A stretch of 64,000 nucleotides of DNA from positions 372,001-436,000 of the forward strand of contig JADKBN010000031.1 in NCBI GenBank assembly GCA_016715065.1, given 5' to 3'. This stretch comes from Fibrobacterota bacterium (lineage in GTDB: Bacteria; Fibrobacterota; Fibrobacteria; UBA5070). The first letter of the stretch is position 1; every line of letters begins with the position of its first letter. The notes under the pieces are model-generated. The model did no database searches, had not been told where the DNA came from, and worked only from the letters and a program-made list of their open reading frames with translations. The translations under genes and the position numbers were made by a program. This document shows positions 23,854-32,428 of this stretch, in pieces.

Positions 23854-24819
23854 ATGACCAAATTCCGATGGGGCATCCTGGGGGCCGGCCACATCGCCGG
23901 CAAGTGGGCGCAAGATCTGGCCCATGTCCCGGGAGCCCACCTCCAGGCGGTCTGGGCCCGCGATCCCGCCAAGGCAGCGGCCTTCCAGCACGAGCACGGG
24001 GCACAGCGGGTCGCCTCCGACCTCGCCGAGCTTTTGGAACGCGGGGATCTCGATGCCGTCTACGTCGCCAGCCCGCATGGATTGCATTTCCAGCACGTGT
24101 CGGCGTGTCTGGCAGCCAAAATTCCGGTGTTGTGCGAAAAAGCCTTCGCCCTCGATGCGGACCAGGCCAGGGCAATGATCCATCAGGCCAGAGCAGACGG
24201 CGTCTTTTTGATGGAAGCGCTCTGGACCCGGTTCCTGCCGGGATTCCAGGCCGCGCTGGACCTGGCGCAGTCCGGAGAGATGGGTACCATCCTCTCGGTG
24301 GAAGCTGACTTCGGATTCTCCGCACCCTACTCGCCGACTCGCCGCTTGTGGGACCCGGCCATGGGAGGGGGATCGCTGTTGGACATCGGGCTGTATCCGT
24401 TGGTGTTCGCCCTGGCCTTCCTGGGGAAGATCGAATCCTTCGAGGCCCGCATGGAGCTCGCGCCCAACGGAGTCGATCGATCCTTCCAAGGCTCGTTCCG
24501 GCATGCTGCCGGCGGAACTTCCACCTGCCAGGCAACCTTGCAAATCCAGACTCCTTGCCAAGCCCGCATCCGCACCCAAGCAGGGGAGATTTTTTTCCCG
24601 ACGATGTTCCATACCCCCGTGGACGTCCAAGTCCAGCGCGGAGGAAAACTCGATATCCTTCCGGGAACCGCTACCGGAAATGGCTACGAGTTCGAAACCC
24701 TGCACTTCCAGGAATGCGTTCGCGCCGGGAAGCGCGAAAGCCCGCTGCGGCCATTGTCCGAAACGCTCGAGCTCATGGAGCTTTTGGATTCCATTCGTCG
24801 CGCTGCCGTCAAAGTCTAG
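23854..24819 (+). CDS. Gfo/Idh/MocA-family NAD(P)-dependent oxidoreductase
   Basis: The 321-residue product has the N-terminal Rossmann motif WGILGAGHIAGKWAQDL. The family EKP-like motif is CEKAFAL, and the C-terminal sheet domain contains GGGSLLDIGLYPL. The layout is closest to dihydrodiol-dehydrogenase-like members, which act on sugars or cyclic diols. Alanine replaces proline in the usual EKP motif. Its stop codon overlaps the stop of the convergent TetR gene (shared CTAG at 24816-24819). Confidence 0.88.
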   Translation: MTKFRWGILGAGHIAGKWAQDLAHVPGAHLQAVWARDPAKAAAFQHEHGAQRVASDLAELLERGDLDAVYVASPHGLHFQHVSACLAAKIPVLCEKAFALDADQARAMIHQARADGVFLMEALWTRFLPGFQAALDLAQSGEMGTILSVEADFGFSAPYSPTRRLWDPAMGGGSLLDIGLYPLVFALAFLGKIESFEARMELAPNGVDRSFQGSFRHAAGGTSTCQATLQIQTPCQARIRTQAGEIFFPTMFHTPVDVQVQRGGKLDILPGTATGNGYEFETLHFQECVRAGKRESPLRPLSETLELMELLDSIRRAAVKV

Positions 24820-25400
24820 GTCCGCTCGACGGAAATCCCATCCAACAACAGCGAGACCACATCGCGGTAGGCCTTTTCCGGCGTGGTGTTCAGCCGATCC
24901 AGGGTCGCTGGATTGAGGGTCGCTTGCACGATGGCCAGGTAGACTTCGGACAAGAAGGCGGGATCGATTTCCTTGCGGAACACCCCGGAGGCGATTCCCT
25001 CCTCCGCCAACACCCGGAAACACTTGTGGACCAATCCGGTCCGAAAACGGTCCAGAACCTGGTAGGTCTCCGGATCCGTCTTGTGGAGGTCTTCCACGAA
25101 ACCCGCTCCGAACCTCCCGTACTGGCTGGCGGTGAATTCCACCACAGAAACCCACTTGGCTCGAAATGGCCCCTTGTTTCGGAACACGGCATCTTCGATG
25201 CCGGCTTCCACCTCTTTTTGCCAGGTGGCCAATATGGATTTCAGTAAATCCCTTTTGCTGGGAAACACCTGGTAGAGGGTTTTTTTGCTCATCCCCAACG
25301 CGGAGGCGATCGCGTCCATCGTGGTCTTGGAATACCCATCCCGCAGAATGATTTCCGTCGATTTGGTGACGATTTTCTCACGAATGCGCACGCGATCCAA
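24816..25400 (-). CDS. TetR-family transcriptional regulator
   Basis: The 194-residue product has the TetR DNA-binding helix-turn-helix (SKTTMDAIASALGMSKKTLYQVF followed by SKRDLLKSIL, residues about 23-55). A variable helical ligand domain follows. The best start is TTG 25400, six bases after AAGGAG; a GTG three codons in is an alternative. The ligand and targets are unknown. It is convergent with the oxidoreductase gene and divergent from no neighbour, so self-regulation or a remote target is expected. Confidence 0.88.
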   Translation of the reverse strand: MDRVRIREKIVTKSTEIILRDGYSKTTMDAIASALGMSKKTLYQVFPSKRDLLKSILATWQKEVEAGIEDAVFRNKGPFRAKWVSVVEFTASQYGRFGAGFVEDLHKTDPETYQVLDRFRTGLVHKCFRVLAEEGIASGVFRKEIDPAFLSEVYLAIVQATLNPATLDRLNTTPEKAYRDVVSLLLDGISVERT

Positions 25401-25480
25401 GGCGGGCTCCTTCCTCTGACGTGAGATCAGCGTACGATCCCAACGCCGCCGATTTCAAGCCCGATGTTTCACGATGACTT

Positions 25481-25993
25481 CTATGCGATCGGAAAGCTTT
25501 CCAATTCGCGCAGGATTCCGTTGACCACCTTGTTGTGATCGTCGTGGGAGTTGTCGATGGTGATTTGCGCCCACCGCTTGTACAGCGGCTCGCGCTCTGC
25601 CAGGAGATCCCGGACACTTTGACCCGCGCGTCGCACCACCCCGCGCGAATCCAGGTTGCGCAATCGCCTTTCCAGGGATTCGAGCTGACACTGGAGATAG
25701 ACCACCACGGCGTTTTGGCTCAGATGGTCCATGGCAGCCTCCGAGTAGACCACCGACCCCCCCGTGGCGACGATCCTGCCTTGGGGCGCAAATCCCAGGA
25801 TGGAGTCTTCCTCGACCGCTAAAAAGCCTGGAATGCCTTCGGTATCCAGGATCTCCTGGAGCCCCCGGCCGGTCGCCACCTGAATGACCAGGTCGGTATC
25901 CACAAAATCCCTGCGGAGCTGTTTGGCCAACAGGACGCCAACGGTGCTTTTCCCGGATCCGGGCATGCCGATCAGAACAATGGACTTCATCAT
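25481..25993 (-). CDS. aroK: shikimate kinase
   Basis: The 170-residue product starts at the first of two adjacent ATGs (MMKSIVLIGMPGSGKSTVGV). It has the P-loop GMPGSGKS, the shikimate-binding DTD (FVDTDLVIQ), the RGLQEILDTEGIPGFLAVEE segment, ATGGSVV in place of the usual ATGGG, and the lid RDLLAEREPLYKRW. It makes shikimate 3-phosphate in aromatic amino acid synthesis. No ribosome site is visible. The 45-bp gap to the divergent propeller gene must carry both promoters. Confidence 0.93.
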   Translation of the reverse strand: MMKSIVLIGMPGSGKSTVGVLLAKQLRRDFVDTDLVIQVATGRGLQEILDTEGIPGFLAVEEDSILGFAPQGRIVATGGSVVYSEAAMDHLSQNAVVVYLQCQLESLERRLRNLDSRGVVRRAGQSVRDLLAEREPLYKRWAQITIDNSHDDHNKVVNGILRELESFPIA

Positions 25994-26026
25994 ATGGTTG
26001 AGGAAAACGATAGAACCACTTCGACG

Positions 26027-26032
26027 TATCTT
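26027..26032 (+). promoter_or_regulatory. TATCTT -10-like hexamer, possible leaderless start
   Basis: TATCTT lies six bases before the ATG at 26039, with no ribosome site between. If it is the -10 element, transcription would begin at or next to the ATG. The same hexamer stands nine bases before lipA and ten before the parvulin lipoprotein gene. Confidence 0.4.
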
Positions 26033-26038
26033 GGGCCC

Positions 26039-28276
26039 ATGCGTCATTCCGTGACTTTCTTGTTGGCCCTCCAATCCCTCGTCTCGGCCAATCTGGGCGA
26101 TTGGAAAATCTGGACTAGCACCAACTCCGCCCGCAACGCCGTCGTGCGTGGGCAGACCGTTCTGGTGGCCACCGGCGGCGGAGTGGTGGAGTGGTCGGCC
26201 TCGCGCGCAAAGCAGAAGCTGTACACCACCTTGGACGGCTTGCCTGAGATCAACACCATTTCCGTGTTGGCGGATGAATCCGGCGCTGTCTGGGCGGTGG
26301 GCGCTTCGGGACGGCTCGCAAAATTGGCTCCAGGTTCATCCACCTGGGAATCCACCGGATCCTACGCGGCTTCCGCTTGGACCTTCAACACAGCGGCCAC
26401 AACCTACTGGAAGGGATTCCTGATCCTGGGGGGTAGCAAAGGATTGTCGTTGTTTTCCACCACCGCCAAGGTGGCCATGGACAACATCTCCAGCATCCAA
26501 GGAAAGACCGTCCAGTTCGCTTCCGCCCTGGTGGTCAACGACACCTTGTGGGTGGGCACAGACAAGGGAACGGCCTATTGCGCTCCCGATCAGGCGGGGT
26601 GGGAAAAAGCCGGCACACCCGGTCATTACCTGACCGACCCGGCTCGTTGGCACTGGGTCAACGACGTTCCTGGACAGATCATCCTTCGAACCGCCGATGC
26701 TGCGGTCATTGTCAACCCTGGACTATGGGCGGACGGTGTGCGCAACTTCGCGACGGATGGACAACGATTTGTATGGAAGGGCGGGCAAGCCTTGATTCCT
26801 GGAGCGATCCACGCGGTCGAAGCTCCTGGCGCAGGTTTTGTCATTTCGTCTTACTTGGTTGGTCCTGCTTTCGTGAACCCTGACGGTTCCTGGAAACCGA
26901 TGGAGGTAGAAGGCGCGTTTCCTTTCCATCCGCTGCCGATTTCCGTCTCGATCGACGCCAAGGGGAACCTCTTCGCTCTTGCGCAGAATTCCTCCAGAGC
27001 GGCGATCGCATCGCGGCCCGTGGGAAGCTACGCCTGGACCCTCGACACCATCCAATTCAAGGCACCCGATTCGACGGGAGCGCAGGTTACCGTCTTTCCG
27101 TGGTGGGACATCGGCGAAACGCGGGGGCGTATCCGGATCGGCATGGACATCGACGTATCCGGTCGCATCGCGGCCGCTACTTGGGCAGCCTTTCCAACCA
27201 CGACTGGAATCTTTCTCTCCAGCCAACCGAACAAATGGTCTCGGATCCACCACGGAGCCGACACCTGCCTTCACGAACTGACTCCTGATGGGAAATCCAT
27301 CGGTACGGCCCTCCAGGCGGTTCGCTCGCGCGAGGACGGACTATGGTTTTCCGAACTGATTCCTTCGGAAACGAAAGGCAATTTCCCACTGCGGATCCAC
27401 CACCTCCCGACAGGCTCGAACGGACCGCTGACCTGCCTCGACCTTCCGTTGTTGACCTCCGAATACAAGACTTTCGATCTTCTTCCCCTCGGACAGGACC
27501 TGTGGCTGGGCACGAGCGAAGGAATCAAACGCTTCGCGAATTTCCGGCGATCCTTCACCGGCCCGGCCCTTACCCCCCCCACCACTCCGGTCGGCGCGGG
27601 TGCAACGGATTTCTTCCGCATGGAGCGATTCACCTTGGCTGGCAAGGAATGGATCCTCGCCGCAGGAACCACGACACTCGGGTTGATCGACCCCGTGACC
27701 GACACCTTCCACGCGGCGACCTCCGGTGCCGACCAGACCTACCGCGCGCTGGCCGTGGACTCCAAAAACCAGATCTGGGGCGCTGGGAACGCAGGGATCG
27801 ACATTTTCCGCGTTTCCCTCGAACAAGACACGGCTGGAGCGGTTGCGCCACTGTTCGAGAAGATTCGCCGTATCAGCCGGGTGGACGGACTACCTGAAAA
27901 CGAAATTTTGGATTTGCGGCTGGATTCCGCTTCCGGTCGAGCCTTGATCACCACAGAAAGTGCCGTTGTCCTTTGGGCTTCACCCTATCGTCCCGTCACG
28001 AAAAAGCTCGACCCAGCCAAAGTCAAGGTCTGGCCCAATCCCGTTCGTCTTTCTCAAAACCGTGTCTTATTCGTCGATGGCGTGACCGAACAGGCGGAGT
28101 TCCATCTGTTGGCCCAGGACGGGACCCTGGTCTATCACCTGCCCTCCGGACGGCAGACTACGGGAATGTTCCAACTGGAACTACCTCCGACCAAGAATCT
28201 CCGGCCCGGTCTGTATTTCTGGGCTGTAAAAGACGGGAATACCGTCGCTCGCGGCCCCTTGATCATCGGGTATTGA
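26039..28276 (+). CDS. exported two-propeller protein with sorting-type C-terminus, PorZ-like
   Basis: The 745-residue product begins with a signal peptide (MRHSVTFLLALQSLVSA). It continues with WKIWTSTNSARNAVVRGQTV and ATGGGVVEWSA, then repeated short blades of the two-component-regulator propeller type (LPEINTISVLADESGAVWAVG, LWLGTSEGIKRF, IWGAGNAGIDIF, LPENEILDLRLDSASGRALI). The last 80 residues (KVWPNPVRLSQNRVLFVDG ... LRPGLYFWAVKDGNTVARG) match the beta-sandwich sorting tails of type IX-secreted proteins. The same three-part layout is found in PorZ. Whether this organism has a type IX system cannot be seen from this window. Alternative: a generic secreted propeller. Confidence 0.6.
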   Translation: MRHSVTFLLALQSLVSANLGDWKIWTSTNSARNAVVRGQTVLVATGGGVVEWSASRAKQKLYTTLDGLPEINTISVLADESGAVWAVGASGRLAKLAPGSSTWESTGSYAASAWTFNTAATTYWKGFLILGGSKGLSLFSTTAKVAMDNISSIQGKTVQFASALVVNDTLWVGTDKGTAYCAPDQAGWEKAGTPGHYLTDPARWHWVNDVPGQIILRTADAAVIVNPGLWADGVRNFATDGQRFVWKGGQALIPGAIHAVEAPGAGFVISSYLVGPAFVNPDGSWKPMEVEGAFPFHPLPISVSIDAKGNLFALAQNSSRAAIASRPVGSYAWTLDTIQFKAPDSTGAQVTVFPWWDIGETRGRIRIGMDIDVSGRIAAATWAAFPTTTGIFLSSQPNKWSRIHHGADTCLHELTPDGKSIGTALQAVRSREDGLWFSELIPSETKGNFPLRIHHLPTGSNGPLTCLDLPLLTSEYKTFDLLPLGQDLWLGTSEGIKRFANFRRSFTGPALTPPTTPVGAGATDFFRMERFTLAGKEWILAAGTTTLGLIDPVTDTFHAATSGADQTYRALAVDSKNQIWGAGNAGIDIFRVSLEQDTAGAVAPLFEKIRRISRVDGLPENEILDLRLDSASGRALITTESAVVLWASPYRPVTKKLDPAKVKVWPNPVRLSQNRVLFVDGVTEQAEFHLLAQDGTLVYHLPSGRQTTGMFQLELPPTKNLRPGLYFWAVKDGNTVARGPLIIGY

Positions 28277-28354
28277 ACCCCTTCAGATCCTTCCGGTACC
28301 TATGTTGGCCAAGCAACGATCGTTTATCTGCCAACACGCTCCGCGGAGGATCCC

Positions 28355-28810
28355 ATGAACCATGTCCAAACCATCCACGCTTTGATGGAAGCGGTGGTCA
28401 GCCTTGTTCCCAAGTTCTTGGAAGATCCTGAAGATTTCAAGATCGCCGATGGAAACATGGCGTTGTACATCCTGGACGATTCCGGCAACATGTATGGACG
28501 AATGTTTGGCTCCGATCGGGCCAAACAGCGAATTTCCGGCAAAGTCGCCTGGCACAAGGTCACGCAGGTGTGGCTGACACGCAAATCCACCGGAACCTAC
28601 GAGCGGCTCGTTTACAACAACGAGGTCCCATGGTGGGAATACGGCGTTCCCAAAAACGAATTCATCGGCTGGGAGGGAGGCGTTCCCGTCCAGATGGCCG
28701 ATGGATCGTTCTTGGCCGTGGCTCTGTCCGGATTGCGCGGCGACAAGGACGTAGAGCTCCTTCATGAGGCCGTCGCTGGCGTAGGCGGAGGTCTCCAGGT
28801 GCTCGACTGA
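28355..28810 (+). CDS. GlcG/HbpS-like haem-binding family protein
   Basis: The 151-residue product is preceded by GGAGG with good spacing. It has the compact alpha-beta look of GlcG/HbpS proteins: an N-terminal helix (IHALMEAVVSLVPKF), ALYILDDSGNMYGRM resembling the family beta-hairpin, and a Gly-rich end (GGVPVQMADGSFLAVALSG, HEAVAGVGGGLQVLD). Some members bind haem or cofactors; no ligand residue can be assigned here. No signal peptide, so cytoplasmic. It is followed 16 bases later by lipA, probably not in one transcript because TATCTT intervenes. Confidence 0.55.
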   Translation: MNHVQTIHALMEAVVSLVPKFLEDPEDFKIADGNMALYILDDSGNMYGRMFGSDRAKQRISGKVAWHKVTQVWLTRKSTGTYERLVYNNEVPWWEYGVPKNEFIGWEGGVPVQMADGSFLAVALSGLRGDKDVELLHEAVAGVGGGLQVLD

Positions 28811-28826
28811 GTATCTTGGTGCTCCC

Positions 28827-29723
28827 ATGACCGACTGTCTGCCGACGACCGGGCGCAAGCCCACCTGGATCCGCTCGAAGCTTCCCGGAGGTCCGGTCTA
28901 TGCGGAAGTCCGCGGGATCGTCGACCACCACAAGCTCCACACCGTCTGCCAGTCGGCGGAATGCCCCAACATGGGTGAATGTTGGGCCCGGGGCACCGCC
29001 ACCTTCATGATCCTTGGCAACGTTTGCACGCGCGCTTGCGGATTTTGCGCGGTGGCGACCGGACTGCCCACAGAACTCGATCTCGACGAACCTCGGCGCG
29101 TGGCCGAGGCCGTTTCCCTGATGAAATTGCGCCACTGCGTGATCACTTCGGTCAATCGAGACGAACTGAAAGACGGGGGAGCGGCCGTCTGGGCGGACAC
29201 GATCCGCCGCGTCAAAGCAGTGGCTCCCGAACTGACCTTGGAGACCTTGACCGGCGATTTCAAAGGCAATCGCGATCTGCTCTTGCAGGTTCTGGAGGCG
29301 AAGCCGGATATCTACAACCACAACCTGGAAACCGTCGAGCGGATGAGTCGTGCGGTCCGTCCCCAAGCTTCGTACGAGAGATCGCTTCGCGTTCTGTCCT
29401 GGGCCAGGGATGCCGGCTCGGTGACCAAATCCGGATTGATGCTGGGAATCGGTGAGCGTAAACCAGAAATTGCCGAAAGCCTAAGCAAGCTGCGGGACGC
29501 CGGCGTGCGGATCCTGACCTTGGGGCAATATCTCCAGCCCGGCAAGCAATACCTTCCGGTGGATCGCTGGGTCACCCCGGACGAGTTCGCAGAGTGGAAG
29601 CGTATCGCCCATGAACTGGGCTTCGAATCGGTGGCCTCGGGCCCCATGGTGCGCAGTTCCTATCACGCCGACGAGTCTGCCAAAATCATTCCCGGCTTGG
29701 AATCGACCACTCTGAAGCGTTGA
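28827..29723 (+). CDS. lipA: lipoyl synthase (radical SAM)
   Basis: The 298-residue product inserts two sulfurs into protein-bound octanoate. The auxiliary cluster cysteines are in CQSAECPNMGEC and the radical-SAM cluster in CTRACGFC. Family blocks TVCQSAECPN, SVNRDELKDGG, YNHNLETV and LMLGIGERKPE are present. The C-terminal RSSYHADES provides the conserved Ser ligand. It would serve the lipoyl domain of pdhC in this window. TATCTT lies nine bases before the ATG. Confidence 0.95.
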   Translation: MTDCLPTTGRKPTWIRSKLPGGPVYAEVRGIVDHHKLHTVCQSAECPNMGECWARGTATFMILGNVCTRACGFCAVATGLPTELDLDEPRRVAEAVSLMKLRHCVITSVNRDELKDGGAAVWADTIRRVKAVAPELTLETLTGDFKGNRDLLLQVLEAKPDIYNHNLETVERMSRAVRPQASYERSLRVLSWARDAGSVTKSGLMLGIGERKPEIAESLSKLRDAGVRILTLGQYLQPGKQYLPVDRWVTPDEFAEWKRIAHELGFESVASGPMVRSSYHADESAKIIPGLESTTLKR

Positions 29724-29987
29724 GCCGACCGGTCGTTTCCCGCGGGTTTTTCCGTTGGCCGGAAAAGTGATACCATCAGCTCCTATGTCGCCATCGATCG
29801 ATTCGTGCCTTGGTGTTCTCTGGAGCGGTGGCAATTGGCTCGTGGACCTTCGAGGCGGAGACGATTTCCGCCATGGCTTTCCAGGCAGGGGTGCTATCTT
29901 AAAATCGTACCTCGGCGGCCAAGGATTCCAGCCATCGTGAAACTTCAATTCATTCGCGCCGGTCACCTGCAAAGCCAGGGAGAATCA

Positions 29988-30419
29988 ATGGACTCACGAC
30001 CGATCCTGCTGGTCGAGGACAATCCTGACGATGTCCTTCTGACTCGACGGGCTTTTCGAAAAATGGGGATCCCCAACGAAATCGTTGCGGTCTCCGATGG
30101 CGTGGCGGCCATCGAGGCATTGACGGCCACTCCCTTCGACAAATCGCTTCCTGCTCTCGTCCTTCTGGATCTGAAACTTCCCAAGGTCGATGGCATCGAA
30201 GTCCTCCGCAGGATCCGCGAGCAGGGCAGAACGCGCGTCATCCGGGTGGTGGTCCTGACCTCGTCGCGTGAGGACAAAGACATCCTCCGTTGCGCGGAGC
30301 TGGGCGCCAATTCCTACATCCGCAAGCCCATCGATTTCGACGAATTTCTGCGCGCCGTCCAGAAAATTTCCGACTATTGGCTGGGCCTGGACGAATCCAT
30401 CCAGGAAATCGCCCAATGA
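29988..30419 (+). CDS. single-domain response regulator (Rcp1-like)
   Basis: The 143-residue product is a receiver domain only, with VEDNPDD, Asp61 (LLDLKLPKVDG) and Lys113 (IRKPIDFDEF). The extended C-terminal helix (AVQKISDYWLGLDESI) is typical of the Rcp1 group that pairs with phytochrome-like or PAS-rich kinases. GGGAG precedes the ATG. The gene overlaps the hybrid kinase by ATGA, so it is probably its output or phosphate shuttle. No DNA-binding domain. Confidence 0.9.
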   Translation: MDSRPILLVEDNPDDVLLTRRAFRKMGIPNEIVAVSDGVAAIEALTATPFDKSLPALVLLDLKLPKVDGIEVLRRIREQGRTRVIRVVVLTSSREDKDILRCAELGANSYIRKPIDFDEFLRAVQKISDYWLGLDESIQEIAQ

Positions 30420-32428
30420 GCACCGTGCGGATCCTGATGGTCGAGGACAACGAGGACGACGCGTTTCTTGTCCAGCGCCACCTCAAGCACGAAGGCTTGC
30501 AGTTCCAGGTGGTTCGGGTGGATTCCGCCGACGCGTTTCGCAAGCAGCTCGACGAAGGACAATGGGATATCATCCTATCAGACTATTCGTTGCCTGGGTT
30601 TTCAGGAATCCGGGCCTTGGAGATTCTGCATTCCATCCACACCGACATCCCCTTCATTCTCGTTTCCGGAGCCGTGGGCGAACAGATGGCCGTGGAGGCC
30701 ATGCGAGCGGGTGCACAGGACTACATCCTCAAAGACAATTTGGCGCGCTTGGTTCCGGTCATTGAACGTGAACTTCTGGAATCTCGTGACAGAAGATCCT
30801 TCCGGGCAGCTGAGCAGCGAAAGCGCACCTTGGAGCATGCCTTCCAGCAGGTTCTCTGGGGAACAGTAGCCGCCGTAGGAGAAGACTTTTTCCATTCGCT
30901 GGTGCAGTCCCTTGCCCGCTCGCTGGGATTTCGGGCCGCTTTGGTCGCCGAATATTCTCCGGACGGGAAATCGGTACACCTTTTGGCGATCCACGGATTG
31001 GAACTTTCCTCGCGCGACTATCCCATCGAAGGCACGCTTGCCAAACTTCTGCGCGACGACGGAAAAGTCTCCATTTCTCGGACCGAATTCGAACCCTTCC
31101 TGGACGCCAAACCCCTGATGGAATCCGGAGTGGAGTCCATCATGGGAGTCAGGCTTGATTCCCGAACGGGCGATCCTCAAGGATTGCTGCTGGTGATGGA
31201 TGACAAACCGCTTTCCGATCCGGGACTCGCCGACGATCTGCTCAACATCTTCGCCGCGCGCGCTGGTTCCGAACTGGACCGGCTCGATGCGGAAAAAAAT
31301 CGTCGCAACATGGAGTTGCAACTCAACCAGAGTCAGAAACTGGAGGCGGTCGGTACGCTGGCGGGTGGAATTGCCCACGACATCAACAACATCCTCACCT
31401 CCATCTGGGGCCATGCCCAGCTCTTGGAATTGACCATTGCGGAAGGCACCTCCCGGGAATCCGTCGACGGAATTCTCAAGGGCTGTCGACGTGCCCGGGA
31501 TCTGGCGCGTCGCATCCTGCTGTTTGGACGCAAGCAGGACGTCAATCTCCTACCCTTGCAGCTCATCGACATCGTCCAGGAGGTGAACGGACTTCTAAAG
31601 GCGACCATTCCTCCCGCCATCCACATAGAAACCATCGTCGACCCGGCAATGTCCTCCATTCTGGGAGATGCCGGTCAGCTCCACCAGGTTGTGCTGAATC
31701 TCTGCACCAACGCCATCCATTCCATGTCCCAGCGAGGCGGAACCCTGAAAATCGTGCTGCAAGACGACAGGAACGGTAGTGAACCGGTCGTACGTCTTGT
31801 GGTTTCCGACACCGGAGAGGGAATCCCTCCTCAAAATCTCTCGCGGATCTTCGAGCCTTTTTTCACCACCAAGCCTACCGGACAGGGTACCGGTCTGGGC
31901 CTTTCCGTCGTCCATGGGATCGTGGTCAACCACCAGGGATCCATCCAAGTTCGGAGCATTCTCGGTGAAGGAACTTCCTTCGAACTTCGTTTCCCCGCGA
32001 TCCAAACGGGTTTTGTCTTGAACGACTCCTCTTCCATCGAACCCCTTTCTCCTTTGGAAGGGAAGAAGATCATGATCGTGGACGACGAAGAAACAGTTTC
32101 GGAAGTCGTTCGTCAATTTTTGACAATCATTGGATTCGAATCCGAAATTTTCGCCAATCCAAAACAGGCCTTGGAAGTTTTCCGCCAGAATCCGACCTCT
32201 TGGGACGCCATCATTTCCGATCTCACCATGCCGGATATGACCGGTATGGAACTGGCTTGCGAAATCCACCGGATCGATCCTCGCGTCCCTTTTTTACTGA
32301 CCAGCGGATTCGAGTCCGAAGACGCCAACAGCGAAGCGATGTCCCGGGAAATTTCCGCATTTCTTCCCAAACCTTTCCAGCTGGACGAGCTCGAGCATTC
32401 CTTGCTGAAGGCGATCCTGAAGCGATGA
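30416..32428 (+). CDS. hybrid sensor kinase, REC-GAF-HisKA-HATPase-REC
   Basis: The 670-residue cytoplasmic product begins with a receiver domain (VEDNEDDA, Asp56 in LSDYSLPG). A GAF-like region follows (about 150-285, FHSLVQSLARSLGFRAALVAEY). The HisKA His321 lies in GTLAGGIAHDINNILT, and the ATPase domain has QVVLNLCTNAIHSM, VSDTGEGIP and GQGTGLGLSVVHGI. A second receiver ends the chain (MIVDDEE, IISDLTMPDMTG, LPKPFQL). An N-terminal receiver feeding a kinase suggests a signalling relay rather than direct sensing. It overlaps genes on both sides by ATGA. Confidence 0.93.
   Translation: MSTVRILMVEDNEDDAFLVQRHLKHEGLQFQVVRVDSADAFRKQLDEGQWDIILSDYSLPGFSGIRALEILHSIHTDIPFILVSGAVGEQMAVEAMRAGAQDYILKDNLARLVPVIERELLESRDRRSFRAAEQRKRTLEHAFQQVLWGTVAAVGEDFFHSLVQSLARSLGFRAALVAEYSPDGKSVHLLAIHGLELSSRDYPIEGTLAKLLRDDGKVSISRTEFEPFLDAKPLMESGVESIMGVRLDSRTGDPQGLLLVMDDKPLSDPGLADDLLNIFAARAGSELDRLDAEKNRRNMELQLNQSQKLEAVGTLAGGIAHDINNILTSIWGHAQLLELTIAEGTSRESVDGILKGCRRARDLARRILLFGRKQDVNLLPLQLIDIVQEVNGLLKATIPPAIHIETIVDPAMSSILGDAGQLHQVVLNLCTNAIHSMSQRGGTLKIVLQDDRNGSEPVVRLVVSDTGEGIPPQNLSRIFEPFFTTKPTGQGTGLGLSVVHGIVVNHQGSIQVRSILGEGTSFELRFPAIQTGFVLNDSSSIEPLSPLEGKKIMIVDDEETVSEVVRQFLTIIGFESEIFANPKQALEVFRQNPTSWDAIISDLTMPDMTGMELACEIHRIDPRVPFLLTSGFESEDANSEAMSREISAFLPKPFQLDELEHSLLKAILKR

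Noticed and set aside
22475..24535. Minus-strand open frame of 686 codons opposite the two-component genes and oxidoreductase
   Set aside because: Covers three recognised genes on the other strand; no motif of its own.
29755..29940. Small plus-strand open frame between lipA and the response regulator
   Set aside because: No ribosome site and no recognisable features; treated as leader sequence.
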